Origin: DASSSY01 sp035708205
GTDB lineage: Bacteria > Bacteroidota > Bacteroidia > Chitinophagales > Chitinophagaceae
Direction: 5' to 3'
Assembly: GCA_035708205.1 (NCBI GenBank)
Contig: DASSSY010000002.1
Location: 248,001 to 312,000 of the forward strand
Length of the DNA: 64,000 nucleotides
Under the pieces are notes generated by a model. It did not search any database. It worked only from the letters and a program-made list of their open reading frames with translations, and was not told where the DNA came from. Made by a program: the position numbers and the translations under genes. The stretch's first letter is position 1; each line of letters opens with the position of its first letter. This document shows positions 49,063-58,575 of the stretch, one piece after another.

Positions 49063-51291
49063 TTATTTTGCCATGGCGTTTTCTAAGGATTGCTCGTAAA
49101 GCGTTTTCCAGTCTGAAATATGCCCCCATGGCTCCTGGCCGACCTGAATGTCACCAGCGGTCACCACCCCCACTTTTTCAAAGGGCTGCATGCCGAGCGC
49201 TTTTTCGAAAGCTTCGGCGTTCCCGGCTGATACGCTGACCAATACACGGCTTTGCGCTTCGCCAAACAGGTAAGCGTCTAAACGCATGGAATGTTGTTTG
49301 GCGGTTTCTATCGCGGCAGCATCCAATGCAAAGCCTAAGTTATGGGTAAACGCACTCTCCATCAGGGCAACAAACAGTCCGCCTTCGGAAAGGTCGTGAG
49401 CGGAGATAATCCATCTGTTTTTAATTAAGGAGGCAATGGATTTCTGTAAGGCCACCTCTTCATCCAATTCAAAATGGGGTGCCGGGCTGTAAGGCACGCT
49501 ACATAATTTGGATAAATATTCGGAGCTGTTGAGGTCGTTGCGGCTTTGCCCGATAAGGTAGATCAAATCGCCCTCATTCTTGAAATCCAAGGTCATTTTC
49601 GCGGACTCGATATTATCCAGAACGCCTACCATGCCAATGACCGGGGTCGGGTAAACCGGGCCGTCAGGATTTTGGTTGTAAAAGCTGACGTTCCCGCCGG
49701 TAACCGGGGTATCAAAGGCCAGGCAGCCGTCGGACATTCCTCTGAGCGCGTGGACAAACTGATAATATACCTCGGGGTTATAAGGGTTGCCGAAGTTCAG
49801 GCAGTTGGTAATGGCCACCGGCTGGCCGCCGCTGCAGACGATGTTCCTGGCGGCTTCACTGACCGCGATCAGGCCGCCTTTGTAAGGATCGGCGAAAACA
49901 TAGCGGCCGTTGCAGTCTGTGGTCAGGGCCAGTCCTTTTTTAGTATTGTGGATGCGTACAATAGCGGCGTCTGAAGGTTCGTTGGTGCTGGTGTTAGCCG
50001 TACCGACCATAGAATCATATTGCTCGTATATCCAGCGTTTGGAAGCGATATTGGGCAGGGCGATCATTTGTTTTGCCACGGTTTTTAAATCGGTCGCTTC
50101 GGGAATATCGTTGAGATTAAAAGCTTTTATTTTTTCAAAATAGGCAGGCTCTTTGGTCTCCCGGTCATATACCGGAGCGCCTCCGCCCAAAACTAAACTT
50201 TCGCCCGGTAAATCGGCCATAAGCTCGCCGTCTAGGTAATAGCGCAGGCGATTTTCATTATCGGTGACCTCGCCGATTTTTTCACAATGGATATCCCATT
50301 TGTCGAAAATGGCTTCCATATCTTTTTCTCTGCCTTTATGCACCACGATCAGCATTCTTTCCTGGCTTTCACTCAGCAACATTTCCCAGGCTTTCATGTT
50401 TTCCTGACGGGTGGGTACCTTGCTCAGGTCGATATCCATGCCCACACCTTCTTTGGCGCTCATTTCGGAAGTCGAGCAGCTAATGCCCGCTGCTCCCATG
50501 TCCTGCATGCCGACAACAATGCCTTTGCCCACCAGCTCCATGCAGGCTTCCAACAGTTTCTTTTCTTCAAAAGGGTCGCCTACCTGAACGGAAGGAAGCT
50601 GTTCAGCGCTTTCTTCCGTAATGTCGGCGGAAGCGAAAGAAGCGCCGCCGATACCGTCTTTCCCGGTTGATGCGCCTACTATGTAAACCGGGTTACCTGC
50701 GCCATAGGCCGTGGCTGAAAATGTTTGTCCCACTTTTACTATCCCAACGCTCATGGCATTGACGAGGGGGTTGGTTTGGTAGCAGTCTTCAAAATAAACC
50801 TCGCCGCCTACCGTCGGTACGCCAAAGCAATTACCATAATGACCAATGCCTTTCACAACACCTTTGACCAAATGGCGGGTTTGGGCGTTTTTCAAATGAC
50901 CGAACCGCAGGGAATTTAAAGCGGCAATGGGTCGGGCTCCCATGGTAAAGATGTCACGGTGAATGCCGCCAACACCGGTTGCCGCGCCCTGGAAAGGCTC
51001 AATGGCGGAAGGGTGGTTGTGCGATTCGATTTTAAATACAATGGCCAGGCCGTCGCCGATATCCACTAATCCCGCGTTTTCCTCCCCGGCTTTTACCAGC
51101 AGGCGACTACCGTCTTTAGGTAGTTTCTTGAGGTATTTAATGGAATTTTTATAGCTGCAATGTTCGCTCCACATAACAGAATACATGGCCGTTTCATTGA
51201 AATTGGGCGTGCGCCCTAATACTTTTTTGATGGCTTCAAATTCTTCAGGTAAAAGTCCTAATTGTTGTGCCTGTTCCAGTGTTGCTTCCAT
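49063..51291 (-). CDS. purL: Phosphoribosylformylglycinamidine synthase subunit PurL
   Basis: 742 residues, the small-PurL size that needs PurQ and PurS partners, unlike the 1300-residue fused type. 'MWSEHCSYKNSIKYLKKLP', 'ESHNHPSAIEPFQGAATGVGGIHRDIFTMGARPIA', 'VGKGIVVGMQDMGAAGISCSTSEMSAKEGVGMDIDL' and 'FDTPVTGGNVSFYNQNP' are all family motifs. It performs the ATP-dependent amidation of FGAR in purine synthesis. Monocistronic, with a promoter box at 51327-51334 and a terminator. Confidence 0.96.
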   Translation of the reverse strand: MEATLEQAQQLGLLPEEFEAIKKVLGRTPNFNETAMYSVMWSEHCSYKNSIKYLKKLPKDGSRLLVKAGEENAGLVDIGDGLAIVFKIESHNHPSAIEPFQGAATGVGGIHRDIFTMGARPIAALNSLRFGHLKNAQTRHLVKGVVKGIGHYGNCFGVPTVGGEVYFEDCYQTNPLVNAMSVGIVKVGQTFSATAYGAGNPVYIVGASTGKDGIGGASFASADITEESAEQLPSVQVGDPFEEKKLLEACMELVGKGIVVGMQDMGAAGISCSTSEMSAKEGVGMDIDLSKVPTRQENMKAWEMLLSESQERMLIVVHKGREKDMEAIFDKWDIHCEKIGEVTDNENRLRYYLDGELMADLPGESLVLGGGAPVYDRETKEPAYFEKIKAFNLNDIPEATDLKTVAKQMIALPNIASKRWIYEQYDSMVGTANTSTNEPSDAAIVRIHNTKKGLALTTDCNGRYVFADPYKGGLIAVSEAARNIVCSGGQPVAITNCLNFGNPYNPEVYYQFVHALRGMSDGCLAFDTPVTGGNVSFYNQNPDGPVYPTPVIGMVGVLDNIESAKMTLDFKNEGDLIYLIGQSRNDLNSSEYLSKLCSVPYSPAPHFELDEEVALQKSIASLIKNRWIISAHDLSEGGLFVALMESAFTHNLGFALDAAAIETAKQHSMRLDAYLFGEAQSRVLVSVSAGNAEAFEKALGMQPFEKVGVVTAGDIQVGQEPWGHISDWKTLYEQSLENAMAK

Positions 51292-51326
51292 TGCAGAAAA
51301 TGATAAAAATTCGGTTATTTAGCCTG

Positions 51327-51334
51327 CAAAAGTA
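51327..51334 (-). promoter_or_regulatory. -7 promoter box TACTTTTG for purL
   Basis: TAnnTTTG match on the minus strand, 35 bases before the ATG. The rest of 51292-51551 shows nothing recognisable. Confidence 0.5.
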
Positions 51335-51551
51335 CGTTAGAAATCATAGAATAGGAAATGTGGCATCCCTGTGAATCCTCTTACAAGAAAATATGTCATT
51401 TCCGGTAACGGTTTTGGCCCTGTCAATGATTTTTCATTCCCGGTGCCTGTGTGACCCGTCTTAATCTCATTATGGTTCCGTTAGCTTAGCCGGAATTATT
51501 AATAATATGGCTTTCCGTTTTTTCTAAATCTAATTCCCGAAGGATGGCTGG

Positions 51552-52808
51552 TCATGCTTGTACCGGTAATAATTTTTCGATATCGTTTCCACCGGGCTGC
51601 TGGAACACGGATAGTTCAAATTCATGAATAATGGCGTAAAAATGCTCGAAGATATCAGCCTGGAGCTGTTGCAGCGGTTTCCAGCTGACGTCTTTACTGA
51701 AAGCATATATGCCCAGGGGCAGGCCTGTTCCGGTCTGTTCCAGATGCCGGACGACAATATAAATGTCACTGATGCCCGGATGTCCTTCCAGGTAGGATTC
51801 AATGTATATCCTGAAAAGACCGAGATTGGTGACGGTGGTCAATTGTTCCTGGTGGTAATCACCGCCTTGTGACCATTTCAGCTGGTTGGCCCGGCCTTTA
51901 AATAAGCTTTTATTCTTTAGCTTGTGAATAAAGTCTTCATCAACCGCTTTCACGGTGTTGACGTCAATGTAAATGCTTTGCATAAGTCTTCTGATACCCA
52001 GGTCCTGCATTTCCCGCCAGTTCTTAAAGCCGTTGGATACCAGGGTATAAGTAGGGACATTGGTAACGGTTTTATCCCAGTTACGTACTTTTACGCTCAT
52101 CAGGTTGATCTCTACCAGATCGCCGTCGGCATTATAGCCCGGCACTTCGATCCAATCGCCAAGGCGTACCATATCGTTTACGGACAACTGGATGCTGGCG
52201 ACAAGGCCAAGGATAGTGTCTTTAAAGATTAATAACAGAATGGCCATACCCGCGCCGAATGCCGTAAAGATGGCCAGGGGTGACCGGCCCAGAAGGATGG
52301 ATAAAATAAGAATCCCGAAGATCATGTAAACCAGAAGCAGGCACATTTGTATAAAGCTGTGCACCGGTTTTTGCTTGTATTTTTCACTTTGCAACCCCAG
52401 GTATTCTACCGCGCGCAGCACCCGGACGATCATGATCAATAAGGTGACAAGGATATATAAGACGGCCGAGGCATGAATAACGGCAAGGAATCGGGTGCTG
52501 ATGTCGAAAAATACCGGTGTCAGGTGATAGATCAATAATCCGGGTATTAAATGTGCCAATGGGGCAAAGGGCCGTTTCCTGATGATGGCATCATCATTCT
52601 TGCTTTTTGATTTTTTGACCTGGATTTTTACAAAACCCAGGATGAGCTTTTTAATGATTAAGTAGCATAGACAGCAGATGATAATAAGTAAGGAAAGGTT
52701 GAGTAATATGGTGGCCGGGGTAATCCATTCTGCCGGAATGTCCCGTTGTTTTAAAAAATGCAGTGTCCAGTCTTGTAAGTTAGAAATTCCGATGAGAAAG
52801 TTGTTCAT
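51552..52808 (-). CDS. MscS-family mechanosensitive channel (YbdG/MscM-like)
   Basis: 418 residues. Five N-terminal membrane segments (about 27-200), then the MscS pore and beta domain: 'LAIFTAFGAGMAILLLIFKDTILGLVASIQLSVNDMVRLGDWIEVPGYNADGDLVEINLMSVKVRNWDKTVTNVPTYTLVSNGFKNW'. Length and layout match E. coli YbdG (about 415 residues) and not the 286-residue MscS. It opens under membrane tension to release solutes. A -7 box lies at 52850-52857. Confidence 0.9.
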   Translation of the reverse strand: MNNFLIGISNLQDWTLHFLKQRDIPAEWITPATILLNLSLLIIICCLCYLIIKKLILGFVKIQVKKSKSKNDDAIIRKRPFAPLAHLIPGLLIYHLTPVFFDISTRFLAVIHASAVLYILVTLLIMIVRVLRAVEYLGLQSEKYKQKPVHSFIQMCLLLVYMIFGILILSILLGRSPLAIFTAFGAGMAILLLIFKDTILGLVASIQLSVNDMVRLGDWIEVPGYNADGDLVEINLMSVKVRNWDKTVTNVPTYTLVSNGFKNWREMQDLGIRRLMQSIYIDVNTVKAVDEDFIHKLKNKSLFKGRANQLKWSQGGDYHQEQLTTVTNLGLFRIYIESYLEGHPGISDIYIVVRHLEQTGTGLPLGIYAFSKDVSWKPLQQLQADIFEHFYAIIHEFELSVFQQPGGNDIEKLLPVQA

Positions 52809-52849
52809 GTTGACGCCCTATATTTTATCAAGTTGGTGATGTCAACAGG

Positions 52850-52857
52850 CAAACTTA
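52850..52857 (-). promoter_or_regulatory. -7 promoter box TAAGTTTG for the MscS-like gene
   Basis: TAnnTTTG match on the minus strand, 41 bases before the ATG. Confidence 0.5.
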
Positions 52858-52927
52858 GCCAATTAGAAAAGAGCTGCCAAATCTGCGGCCCTTTATCATT
52901 ATCGGGTTTAGATGTGGCGGCCGGCTT

Positions 52928-54139
52928 TTATTCGCCGTCCCATTCCATGTTCTGCTTGTCTTTACTGTCCTTTTGGACAATGTCGTAAATGGCTTTACCT
53001 TCCCGGTAGATGGCATTATTCATGCGGTTGCCAAGGACGATAATCGTGAAGCCATCCTTGATAAAACGGTAGAAAACCGTGTTGTTGCCATGCCACCAGC
53101 CGTTATGATAGATGACCTTATAGCCGTTGGGGAAATCCATCATGCGCCAGCCTAAGCCGTAATCCCTAACGCCTGGCATATCGGGTGAATTGCCGGTATA
53201 AGCCAGCTTTTCCGTTTGGGCATTGAGTAAGGTATGGTGGTAAAAAGACTGATCCCAGCGATACATGTCCCTGACCGTACTGTAAATATTTTTGTCGCCA
53301 TAGATACCGTCGGCGAACATGTCCGGATAAGGGCGCCAGTTGCGTTGATAGCTGACTGTTTTATGAGGGTGCCCAACAGGGTCGTGAATGGGGTCATACA
53401 CGAAAGTATGGTCCATACCTAAGGGTTTGAAAATAAATTCTTTCATGAATTGAGGATAGGAAATGGCCGCCACTTCTTCTAAGACCCGTGCCAGGATGGC
53501 AAAGTTAGAATTGCAGTATTGAAAACGGGTGCCCGGCTTGAAAGATAACCTTGGTTTTTCCTTGGCGAACAGCTGCAATAAATCTTCATTGGACTTGAAA
53601 TCGTTCTGGTTCCAGTAGCGATCTGCAAAATGCAGATATCTGGGCAACCCGCTGCGGTGGTCCATCAGCATTTTTACGGTAATGTCGGGATAGGGAAAGT
53701 CTTTTAAATAGGTCTTTACGGGCTTGTAAATATCCAGGTATTTATTTTGGTATAGCCATAATATAGCGGTAGCCAGGAAGGGTTTTGAGGTAGAAGCCAG
53801 CTGGCTTGGCGTATTAGCGCTTAGTTTTTCACCATCCGCCCGGTTGGCATAGCCGAAATAGCGTTCATATAGTATTTTACCTTTATAGCCTACCAGAACA
53901 CTGCCGTTAAAGCCGCGTTTGATCTCAATATTGTAAAAAGAGTCCAGGCTGTGAATAATGCGTTGCGCTTCAGGCGAGGCGGTATCCGATACTTCAAGGC
54001 TAACCGTTGAGAACCGGTTGTCCGGGGGTAATAATAAAGGCTTTCCGTGGGCCAATTGCTCTTGCCCGGTCTGGCAGGCAATAAAGAGAAGAAGAAAACT
54101 GACAAACAATAAGCTATTTTTAAAAATGGAATGCCTCAT
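52928..54139 (-). CDS. Serine hydrolase lipoprotein, class C beta-lactamase/PBP-like
   Basis: 403 residues. The lipobox LLFIAC (Cys22) makes it a lipoprotein. The beta-lactamase C fold shows S-x-x-K as STSK (116-119) in 'PSQLASTSKPFLATA', Y-x-N as 'YCNSNFAIL', and H-x-G-like 'YHNGWWHGNN' near the C-terminus. It may act as a D-alanyl carboxypeptidase/endopeptidase or an esterase in the periplasm. Antibiotic resistance is possible but not indicated. Its own promoter box is at 54184-54191. Confidence 0.88.
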   Translation of the reverse strand: MRHSIFKNSLLFVSFLLLFIACQTGQEQLAHGKPLLLPPDNRFSTVSLEVSDTASPEAQRIIHSLDSFYNIEIKRGFNGSVLVGYKGKILYERYFGYANRADGEKLSANTPSQLASTSKPFLATAILWLYQNKYLDIYKPVKTYLKDFPYPDITVKMLMDHRSGLPRYLHFADRYWNQNDFKSNEDLLQLFAKEKPRLSFKPGTRFQYCNSNFAILARVLEEVAAISYPQFMKEFIFKPLGMDHTFVYDPIHDPVGHPHKTVSYQRNWRPYPDMFADGIYGDKNIYSTVRDMYRWDQSFYHHTLLNAQTEKLAYTGNSPDMPGVRDYGLGWRMMDFPNGYKVIYHNGWWHGNNTVFYRFIKDGFTIIVLGNRMNNAIYREGKAIYDIVQKDSKDKQNMEWDGE

Positions 54140-54183
54140 TTTTAACGGGAAACTGAAAAAAAGTTGGTGAATAATGTAGGCTA

Positions 54184-54191
54184 CAAAGGTA
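54184..54191 (-). promoter_or_regulatory. -7 promoter box TACCTTTG for the serine hydrolase gene
   Basis: TAnnTTTG match on the minus strand, 44 bases before the ATG and 13 bases after the acpH stop. Confidence 0.5.
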
Positions 54192-54203
54192 ATGGCTAAG
54201 AAA

Positions 54204-54797
54204 TTACGAGTTATCTTTTAACTCTTTTTTTGCAAAGTGGAAGATGTCCTCAATAAAGTCAAAATAATATTGGTTGAGCTCATAGTAATAGCGCATGGTA
54301 TTTTGCCAGGCCGGAGCCGGGTCCTGGCTATATTTCATACGTTTGCAGAGATTTTCCAACGCTTTTTTCAGGCCGTTCAGCGTTCTGTATTGATAGATGA
54401 TCTCATGGGTTTCCAGGAAGCGTAGAAGAGTTTGAAAACGTTCGGGTTGGTATGCTTTGTTTTTTTCAAGCCTTTTGTAAAGGGAGTTGGTATAAGTCCT
54501 GAGCGCCTCGTCAGAAGGAAAAAACTTGGGGTCATTAGCCAGGTAATGGTCAAGTATGATATCCATGACCGGTCCGGCATATAACCTGTAATCTGCCCGG
54601 AATATATTTTTGGCTTTCCTGATCGCAGGATGGCGGTCAGTAAAATCATCGATTTTCCGGTGAAGCAGCGCCCCCTGCCTGATATGGCCGGGAAGGTCAG
54701 TGAGGATCTTTTTGCCTTTGATAAAATCGCCCATCATATTGCCACATAAAACAGCGTCATTATCAAAAGATAGAAAGGCGTGGCCAAGAAGATTCAT
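54204..54797 (-). CDS. acpH: Acyl carrier protein phosphodiesterase
   Basis: 197 residues. AcpH/DUF479 features: 'MNLLGHAFLS', 'GNMMGDFIKGKK', 'HIRQGALLHRKIDDFTDRHP', 'GPVMDIILDHYLANDP', whose His and Asp residues bind the metal of this HD-like fold. It removes the phosphopantetheine arm from acyl carrier protein. It starts 25 bases after the maeB stop on the same strand, so likely co-transcribed. Confidence 0.9.
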   Translation of the reverse strand: MNLLGHAFLSFDNDAVLCGNMMGDFIKGKKILTDLPGHIRQGALLHRKIDDFTDRHPAIRKAKNIFRADYRLYAGPVMDIILDHYLANDPKFFPSDEALRTYTNSLYKRLEKNKAYQPERFQTLLRFLETHEIIYQYRTLNGLKKALENLCKRMKYSQDPAPAWQNTMRYYYELNQYYFDFIEDIFHFAKKELKDNS

Positions 54798-54822
54798 ATC
54801 GTCAGTTAAACAGGTTCAGAAT

Positions 54823-57114
54823 TTAAGGTTTCCGCGGCTTCGGGCTTTTGGCTTGAGCGTCCACAACCGCCATGGACACCATATTGCAGATTTGCCGCAC
54901 ATCGCTTCCTAATTGCAGGATGTGTACCGGTTTTTTTAATCCTAATAAGATCGGTCCTATAATCTCAAAACCAGCCACCTCATGCATAAGATTATAAGCA
55001 ATATTCCCTGCCGCCAGGTTTGGAAATATGAGCGTATTGACCTTGCCGCCCGCTAATGGCGAAAACGGGTAATTTTCTCTGATAATTTCCGGGTTGAACG
55101 CGGTAGAAGCCTGTACCTCGCCATCGACAATAAGCTCAGGCGCCTTCCGGCGTATGATCTTAAGCGCCTCCGCTACTTTTATGGCCTCCGGCGTATGGCT
55201 GCTGCCAAAGTTTGAATAGGACAGCAGCGCCACTTGTGGTTCAATATTAAATTGCCGGATCTCGCTGGCCGTCAGAAGGGCGATTTCCGCTAATTCCTCT
55301 GCGGTAGGATCCAGGTTGATAGTGGTATCTGCCAGGAATAAAGGCCCCTCCGGCCTCAGAATAATATACATGCCGGCTACTTTACCGACGCCTTCTTCCA
55401 TGCCGATAGTTTGCAAGGCCGGCCGGATGGTGTCCGGGTAATTGCGGGTGAGCCCGGAAATCAGGGCATCTGCCTCATGATTTTCAACCATCATGGCACC
55501 GAAATAATTTCGTTCGCGCATGATCTTGCGGGCTTCATACAGATTGAATCCTTTCCGTTGCCTCTTTTCAAAAAACAAGTCGCCAAACACAAATCGTTTT
55601 TCCGTCATGTTCTCGCTTCTGGGATCAATGATCCTGGCATTTTTAAAAGGAATATCATTTTCCCTGATCAGGCGCTGGATCTTTTGTTCGTTTCCCAGAA
55701 GTATAGGATAGCAAATCCCTTCATCTTCAGTAATTTGCGCCGCCTTTAAAACTTTCAGGTTGTCCGCTTCCGCAAAAACTACTGTTCTCGGGTCTTTTCG
55801 CGCTTTGGTGTTTAAAAGGCGCACCATGAAATTGTCTAAGCCTAAACGTTTTTCCAGGGTCTCTCGGTATTGCGTCCAGTCATCAATGGCCATGCGGGCA
55901 ACACCGCTGTCCATGGCCGCTTTAGCTACTTCCGGGGCAATGACGGTTAATAAACGGGGGTCCAGGGCTTTCGGAATGATATAATCCCGGCCAAAACTCA
56001 GTTTGGTTTCCTGGTAAGCCATATTGACGATGTCCGGAACCGGCTCTTTGGCTAATTTTGCCAGGGCCCTGACCGCGGCCAGCTTCATAGCTTCGTTGAT
56101 TTGAGTGGCCCGCACATCCAATGCGCCCCTGAAGATAAAGGGGAATCCCAGAACGTTATTAACCTGATTGGGATAGTCCGACCGGCCGGTAGCCATAATG
56201 ATGTCCGAGCGGGCGGAAGTGGCTTCTTCCCAGGTAATTTCCGGGTCCGGGTTGGCCATGGCAAAGACAATGGGATTTTCGGTCATGGTTTGCAGCATCG
56301 CTTTGGACAGGATGTTGGCTTTGCTCAGGCCAATAAATACATCTGCACCTTTTATGGCTTCTTTTAAGCTATTGCAGGACGTATCGGCAACGAAGAACAT
56401 TTTCTGATTGTCCAGGTGTTTCCGGCTTTTGTTCAAAACGCCCTTGCTGTCCAGCATCAGGATATTTTCTTTTTTCGCGCCGAGAGAAATGTAAAGTTTG
56501 GTACAGGCAATGGCTGCGGCGCCGGCGCCGTTGACCACGATACGTACACGCGCAATATCTTTTCCCGCAATTTCCAGGGCGTTAATGAGCGCTGCCCCCG
56601 ATATGATCGCGGTGCCGTGCTGGTCATCATGCATCACCGGAATATTCAGTTCTTCTTTCAGCCGGCGTTCTATCTCAAAACATTCCGGCGCTTTTATATC
56701 TTCCAGGTTAATACCGCCAAATGTCGGTTCCAGGGCTTTCACGGTCCGGATAAAATCTTCGGTGCTTTGTACATTCAATTCAAGGTCGAAGACATCAATG
56801 TCCGCGAAAATTTTAAACAGAACGCCTTTTCCTTCCATAACGGGCTTACCGGCTTGTGGCCCGATATCGCCCAATCCCAAAACGGCTGTGCCGTTGGTAA
56901 TAACCGCTACTAAATTACCCTTGGCCGTATATTTATAAGCGTCGTCAGGATGGTCCTTGATGGCTAAGCAGGGATAGGCGACCCCCGGCGTGTACGCTAA
57001 AGACAGATCCCTCTGGGTTTTCGTATTCTTGGTAGGAACGACCTTTATTTTGCCGGGCCTGCCCTGGAAGTGATAGTCAAAAGCGTCCTGTGGCTTGATC
57101 TTTCTATGGTTCAT
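54823..57114 (-). CDS. maeB: NADP-dependent malic enzyme fused to phosphotransacetylase-like domain
   Basis: 763 residues from ATG 57114 (MNHRKIKPQDAFDYH). The malic enzyme half (about 1-425) has 'SLAYTPGVAYPCLAI', 'GDIGPQAGKPVMEGK', 'PVMHDDQHGTAIISGAAL' and a Rossmann segment 'VNGAGAAAIACTKLY'. The phosphotransacetylase half (about 430-763) has 'GLDNFMVRLLNTKARKDPRTVVFAEAD' and 'FPNLAAGNIAYNLM'. In such MaeB proteins the second half is usually regulatory, sensing acetyl-CoA. It converts malate to pyruvate with NADPH. The -7 box ends 6 bases before the ATG. Confidence 0.95.
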   Translation of the reverse strand: MNHRKIKPQDAFDYHFQGRPGKIKVVPTKNTKTQRDLSLAYTPGVAYPCLAIKDHPDDAYKYTAKGNLVAVITNGTAVLGLGDIGPQAGKPVMEGKGVLFKIFADIDVFDLELNVQSTEDFIRTVKALEPTFGGINLEDIKAPECFEIERRLKEELNIPVMHDDQHGTAIISGAALINALEIAGKDIARVRIVVNGAGAAAIACTKLYISLGAKKENILMLDSKGVLNKSRKHLDNQKMFFVADTSCNSLKEAIKGADVFIGLSKANILSKAMLQTMTENPIVFAMANPDPEITWEEATSARSDIIMATGRSDYPNQVNNVLGFPFIFRGALDVRATQINEAMKLAAVRALAKLAKEPVPDIVNMAYQETKLSFGRDYIIPKALDPRLLTVIAPEVAKAAMDSGVARMAIDDWTQYRETLEKRLGLDNFMVRLLNTKARKDPRTVVFAEADNLKVLKAAQITEDEGICYPILLGNEQKIQRLIRENDIPFKNARIIDPRSENMTEKRFVFGDLFFEKRQRKGFNLYEARKIMRERNYFGAMMVENHEADALISGLTRNYPDTIRPALQTIGMEEGVGKVAGMYIILRPEGPLFLADTTINLDPTAEELAEIALLTASEIRQFNIEPQVALLSYSNFGSSHTPEAIKVAEALKIIRRKAPELIVDGEVQASTAFNPEIIRENYPFSPLAGGKVNTLIFPNLAAGNIAYNLMHEVAGFEIIGPILLGLKKPVHILQLGSDVRQICNMVSMAVVDAQAKSPKPRKP

Positions 57115-57120
57115 GATAAA

Positions 57121-57128
57121 CAAAGATA
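57121..57128 (-). promoter_or_regulatory. -7 promoter box TATCTTTG, 6 bases from the maeB ATG
   Basis: Exact match on the minus strand. With a start about 7 bases downstream of the box centre, the mRNA would be leaderless or nearly so. Confidence 0.55.
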
Positions 57129-57273
57129 ATCATCCTTGCTTGTATTTTTACTATTTCGCCGGCGGGACATTAGTTTAGTCTTTCGACAATAAAAATGAGC
57201 ATCATTTTACTCTGATTTGCAGAAAAAAACGCAACTTTGTTACTAAGCTTTAAATGGATAAACTATTTGGAAT

Positions 57274-57501
57274 ATGATGCGGAAATCGATCTACTTTAGT
57301 TTCATACCGGTTGCCCTACTGTTGGCTTTGGCTTCCTGTAAAAAAACGTACACTTGCAATTGTACCTATAAAGACGGGCAAGGCGAGCAGAAAGTTTCTT
57401 ATACGCTTGATCCGGCCAGTCGGCAGGACGCGGTTACGGATTGTGATAATAAGGCCTTTTTACTGCAGGACAAGTCCTCGGTGTCCTGTAGCATTGAGTA
57501 G
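57274..57501 (+). CDS. Small Cys-rich lipoprotein
   Basis: 75 residues. Lipobox LALASC (Cys22), then 'KKTYTCNCTYKDGQGEQKVSYTLDPASRQDAVTDCDNKAFLLQDKSSVSCSIE'. Four cysteines in the mature part (C-x-C, two later) could form two disulfides. Unknown function; short 'SCKK' lipoproteins of this kind are common in the family. An upstream CAACTTTG (one mismatch from the -7 consensus) is present near 57232. Confidence 0.65.
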   Translation: MMRKSIYFSFIPVALLLALASCKKTYTCNCTYKDGQGEQKVSYTLDPASRQDAVTDCDNKAFLLQDKSSVSCSIE

Positions 57502-57573
57502 TTTATTGCCGCGCCTTCTTTGTTTGTTGAGCTCCGGGGCAGGCTAACCGTTAATAGTAGCGTTATAGGAGGA

Positions 57574-58554
57574 TTACATTTTCCCGTCTCTTAAAAATGA
57601 TGCGGCCATTTCCCGGATCGTTTCCTCTACAGCACGGTACCGGAAGCCGGGAAAGGCATTAAGGAATTTGTTATTATCGAACCGGTAGACCTTCTGAGCT
57701 GTTCTGGCGGTTTCGCGGGTGATGGTAGCCTCCTTTCCTTTCAGCCTGCTTTTAAAAAACGCCATCCGCCACACGATTCCCGTGAGCCATTTCCGGGCAA
57801 GTTTATAAGGCGGCCTTTTGCCGATAGCCAGGGCCATTTGGCTGAAGATGTCTTTATAGGTATAGTTGCCGGCGCAGAGAATGAATCGTTCATTCGTGAT
57901 ATCGCTGTTCATCAATAAGCTCATGGCCTGTACCACATCCCTGGCATCCACCCAGCCGGTCATGCCCCTGGTATACCAGGGAAATTCCTCATCACAGACC
58001 TGCATAAGCTTCGCGGAGCCTTTGGCCCAGTCGCCCTTGCCGAGAATGATCGCCGGATTAACAATAACGGCATTGAGCCCTTCGGCCATGCCGCGCCATA
58101 CCTCCATTTCGCCCAAATATTTACTGATGGCGTATTGAGAGTTATCTTTACCTTCTTCGAAAAGATCTTTTTCGCTGATCGGATGATCCTTTCCGCTTTT
58201 TTGCCGGCGTCCTAAGGCGGCAACGGAGCTGACGTGTACGAACTTTCGGATATTGGCCGACAAAGCGGCATTAACAAGGTTTTCCGTAATGGTCACATTC
58301 TCCCGGACCAGTTTGTTTTTATCCTTAGGGTCGAAGGATACCGTTGCCGCGCAATGATAAACCCGGTCAACACCTTTAAGTGCCCGGTCAGCTTCTTCGG
58401 TATCCAGCAGGTCACAGGCCATCCATTCCACATTCGGGAAATCAATGCCCGGATGATGGTGACAATACGACGCCCGAACGGCTTCTCCGTTTCGGGATAA
58501 GGCTTCCAAAAGATGTTGGCCTAAAAAGCCGCTTGCTCCGGTAACTAAGATCAA
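57574..58554 (-). CDS. Extended SDR, NAD(P)-dependent epimerase/dihydroflavonol-reductase-like
   Basis: 326 residues. The NAD(P) motif TGASGFLG (5-12), 'DRVYHCAATVSF', 'VHVSSVAALG', the catalytic 'YAISKYLGE' (Y-x-x-x-K) and 'VNPAIILG' place it in the extended short-chain dehydrogenases, nearest to the dihydroflavonol-4-reductase-like group. Substrate not inferable. It begins 21 bases after pheS on the same strand, so it is probably transcribed from the pheS promoter. Confidence 0.88.
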   Translation of the reverse strand: MILVTGASGFLGQHLLEALSRNGEAVRASYCHHHPGIDFPNVEWMACDLLDTEEADRALKGVDRVYHCAATVSFDPKDKNKLVRENVTITENLVNAALSANIRKFVHVSSVAALGRRQKSGKDHPISEKDLFEEGKDNSQYAISKYLGEMEVWRGMAEGLNAVIVNPAIILGKGDWAKGSAKLMQVCDEEFPWYTRGMTGWVDARDVVQAMSLLMNSDITNERFILCAGNYTYKDIFSQMALAIGKRPPYKLARKWLTGIVWRMAFFKSRLKGKEATITRETARTAQKVYRFDNNKFLNAFPGFRYRAVEETIREMAASFLRDGKM

Positions 58555-58575
58555 GTTGAGGGTTTTGATGAATAA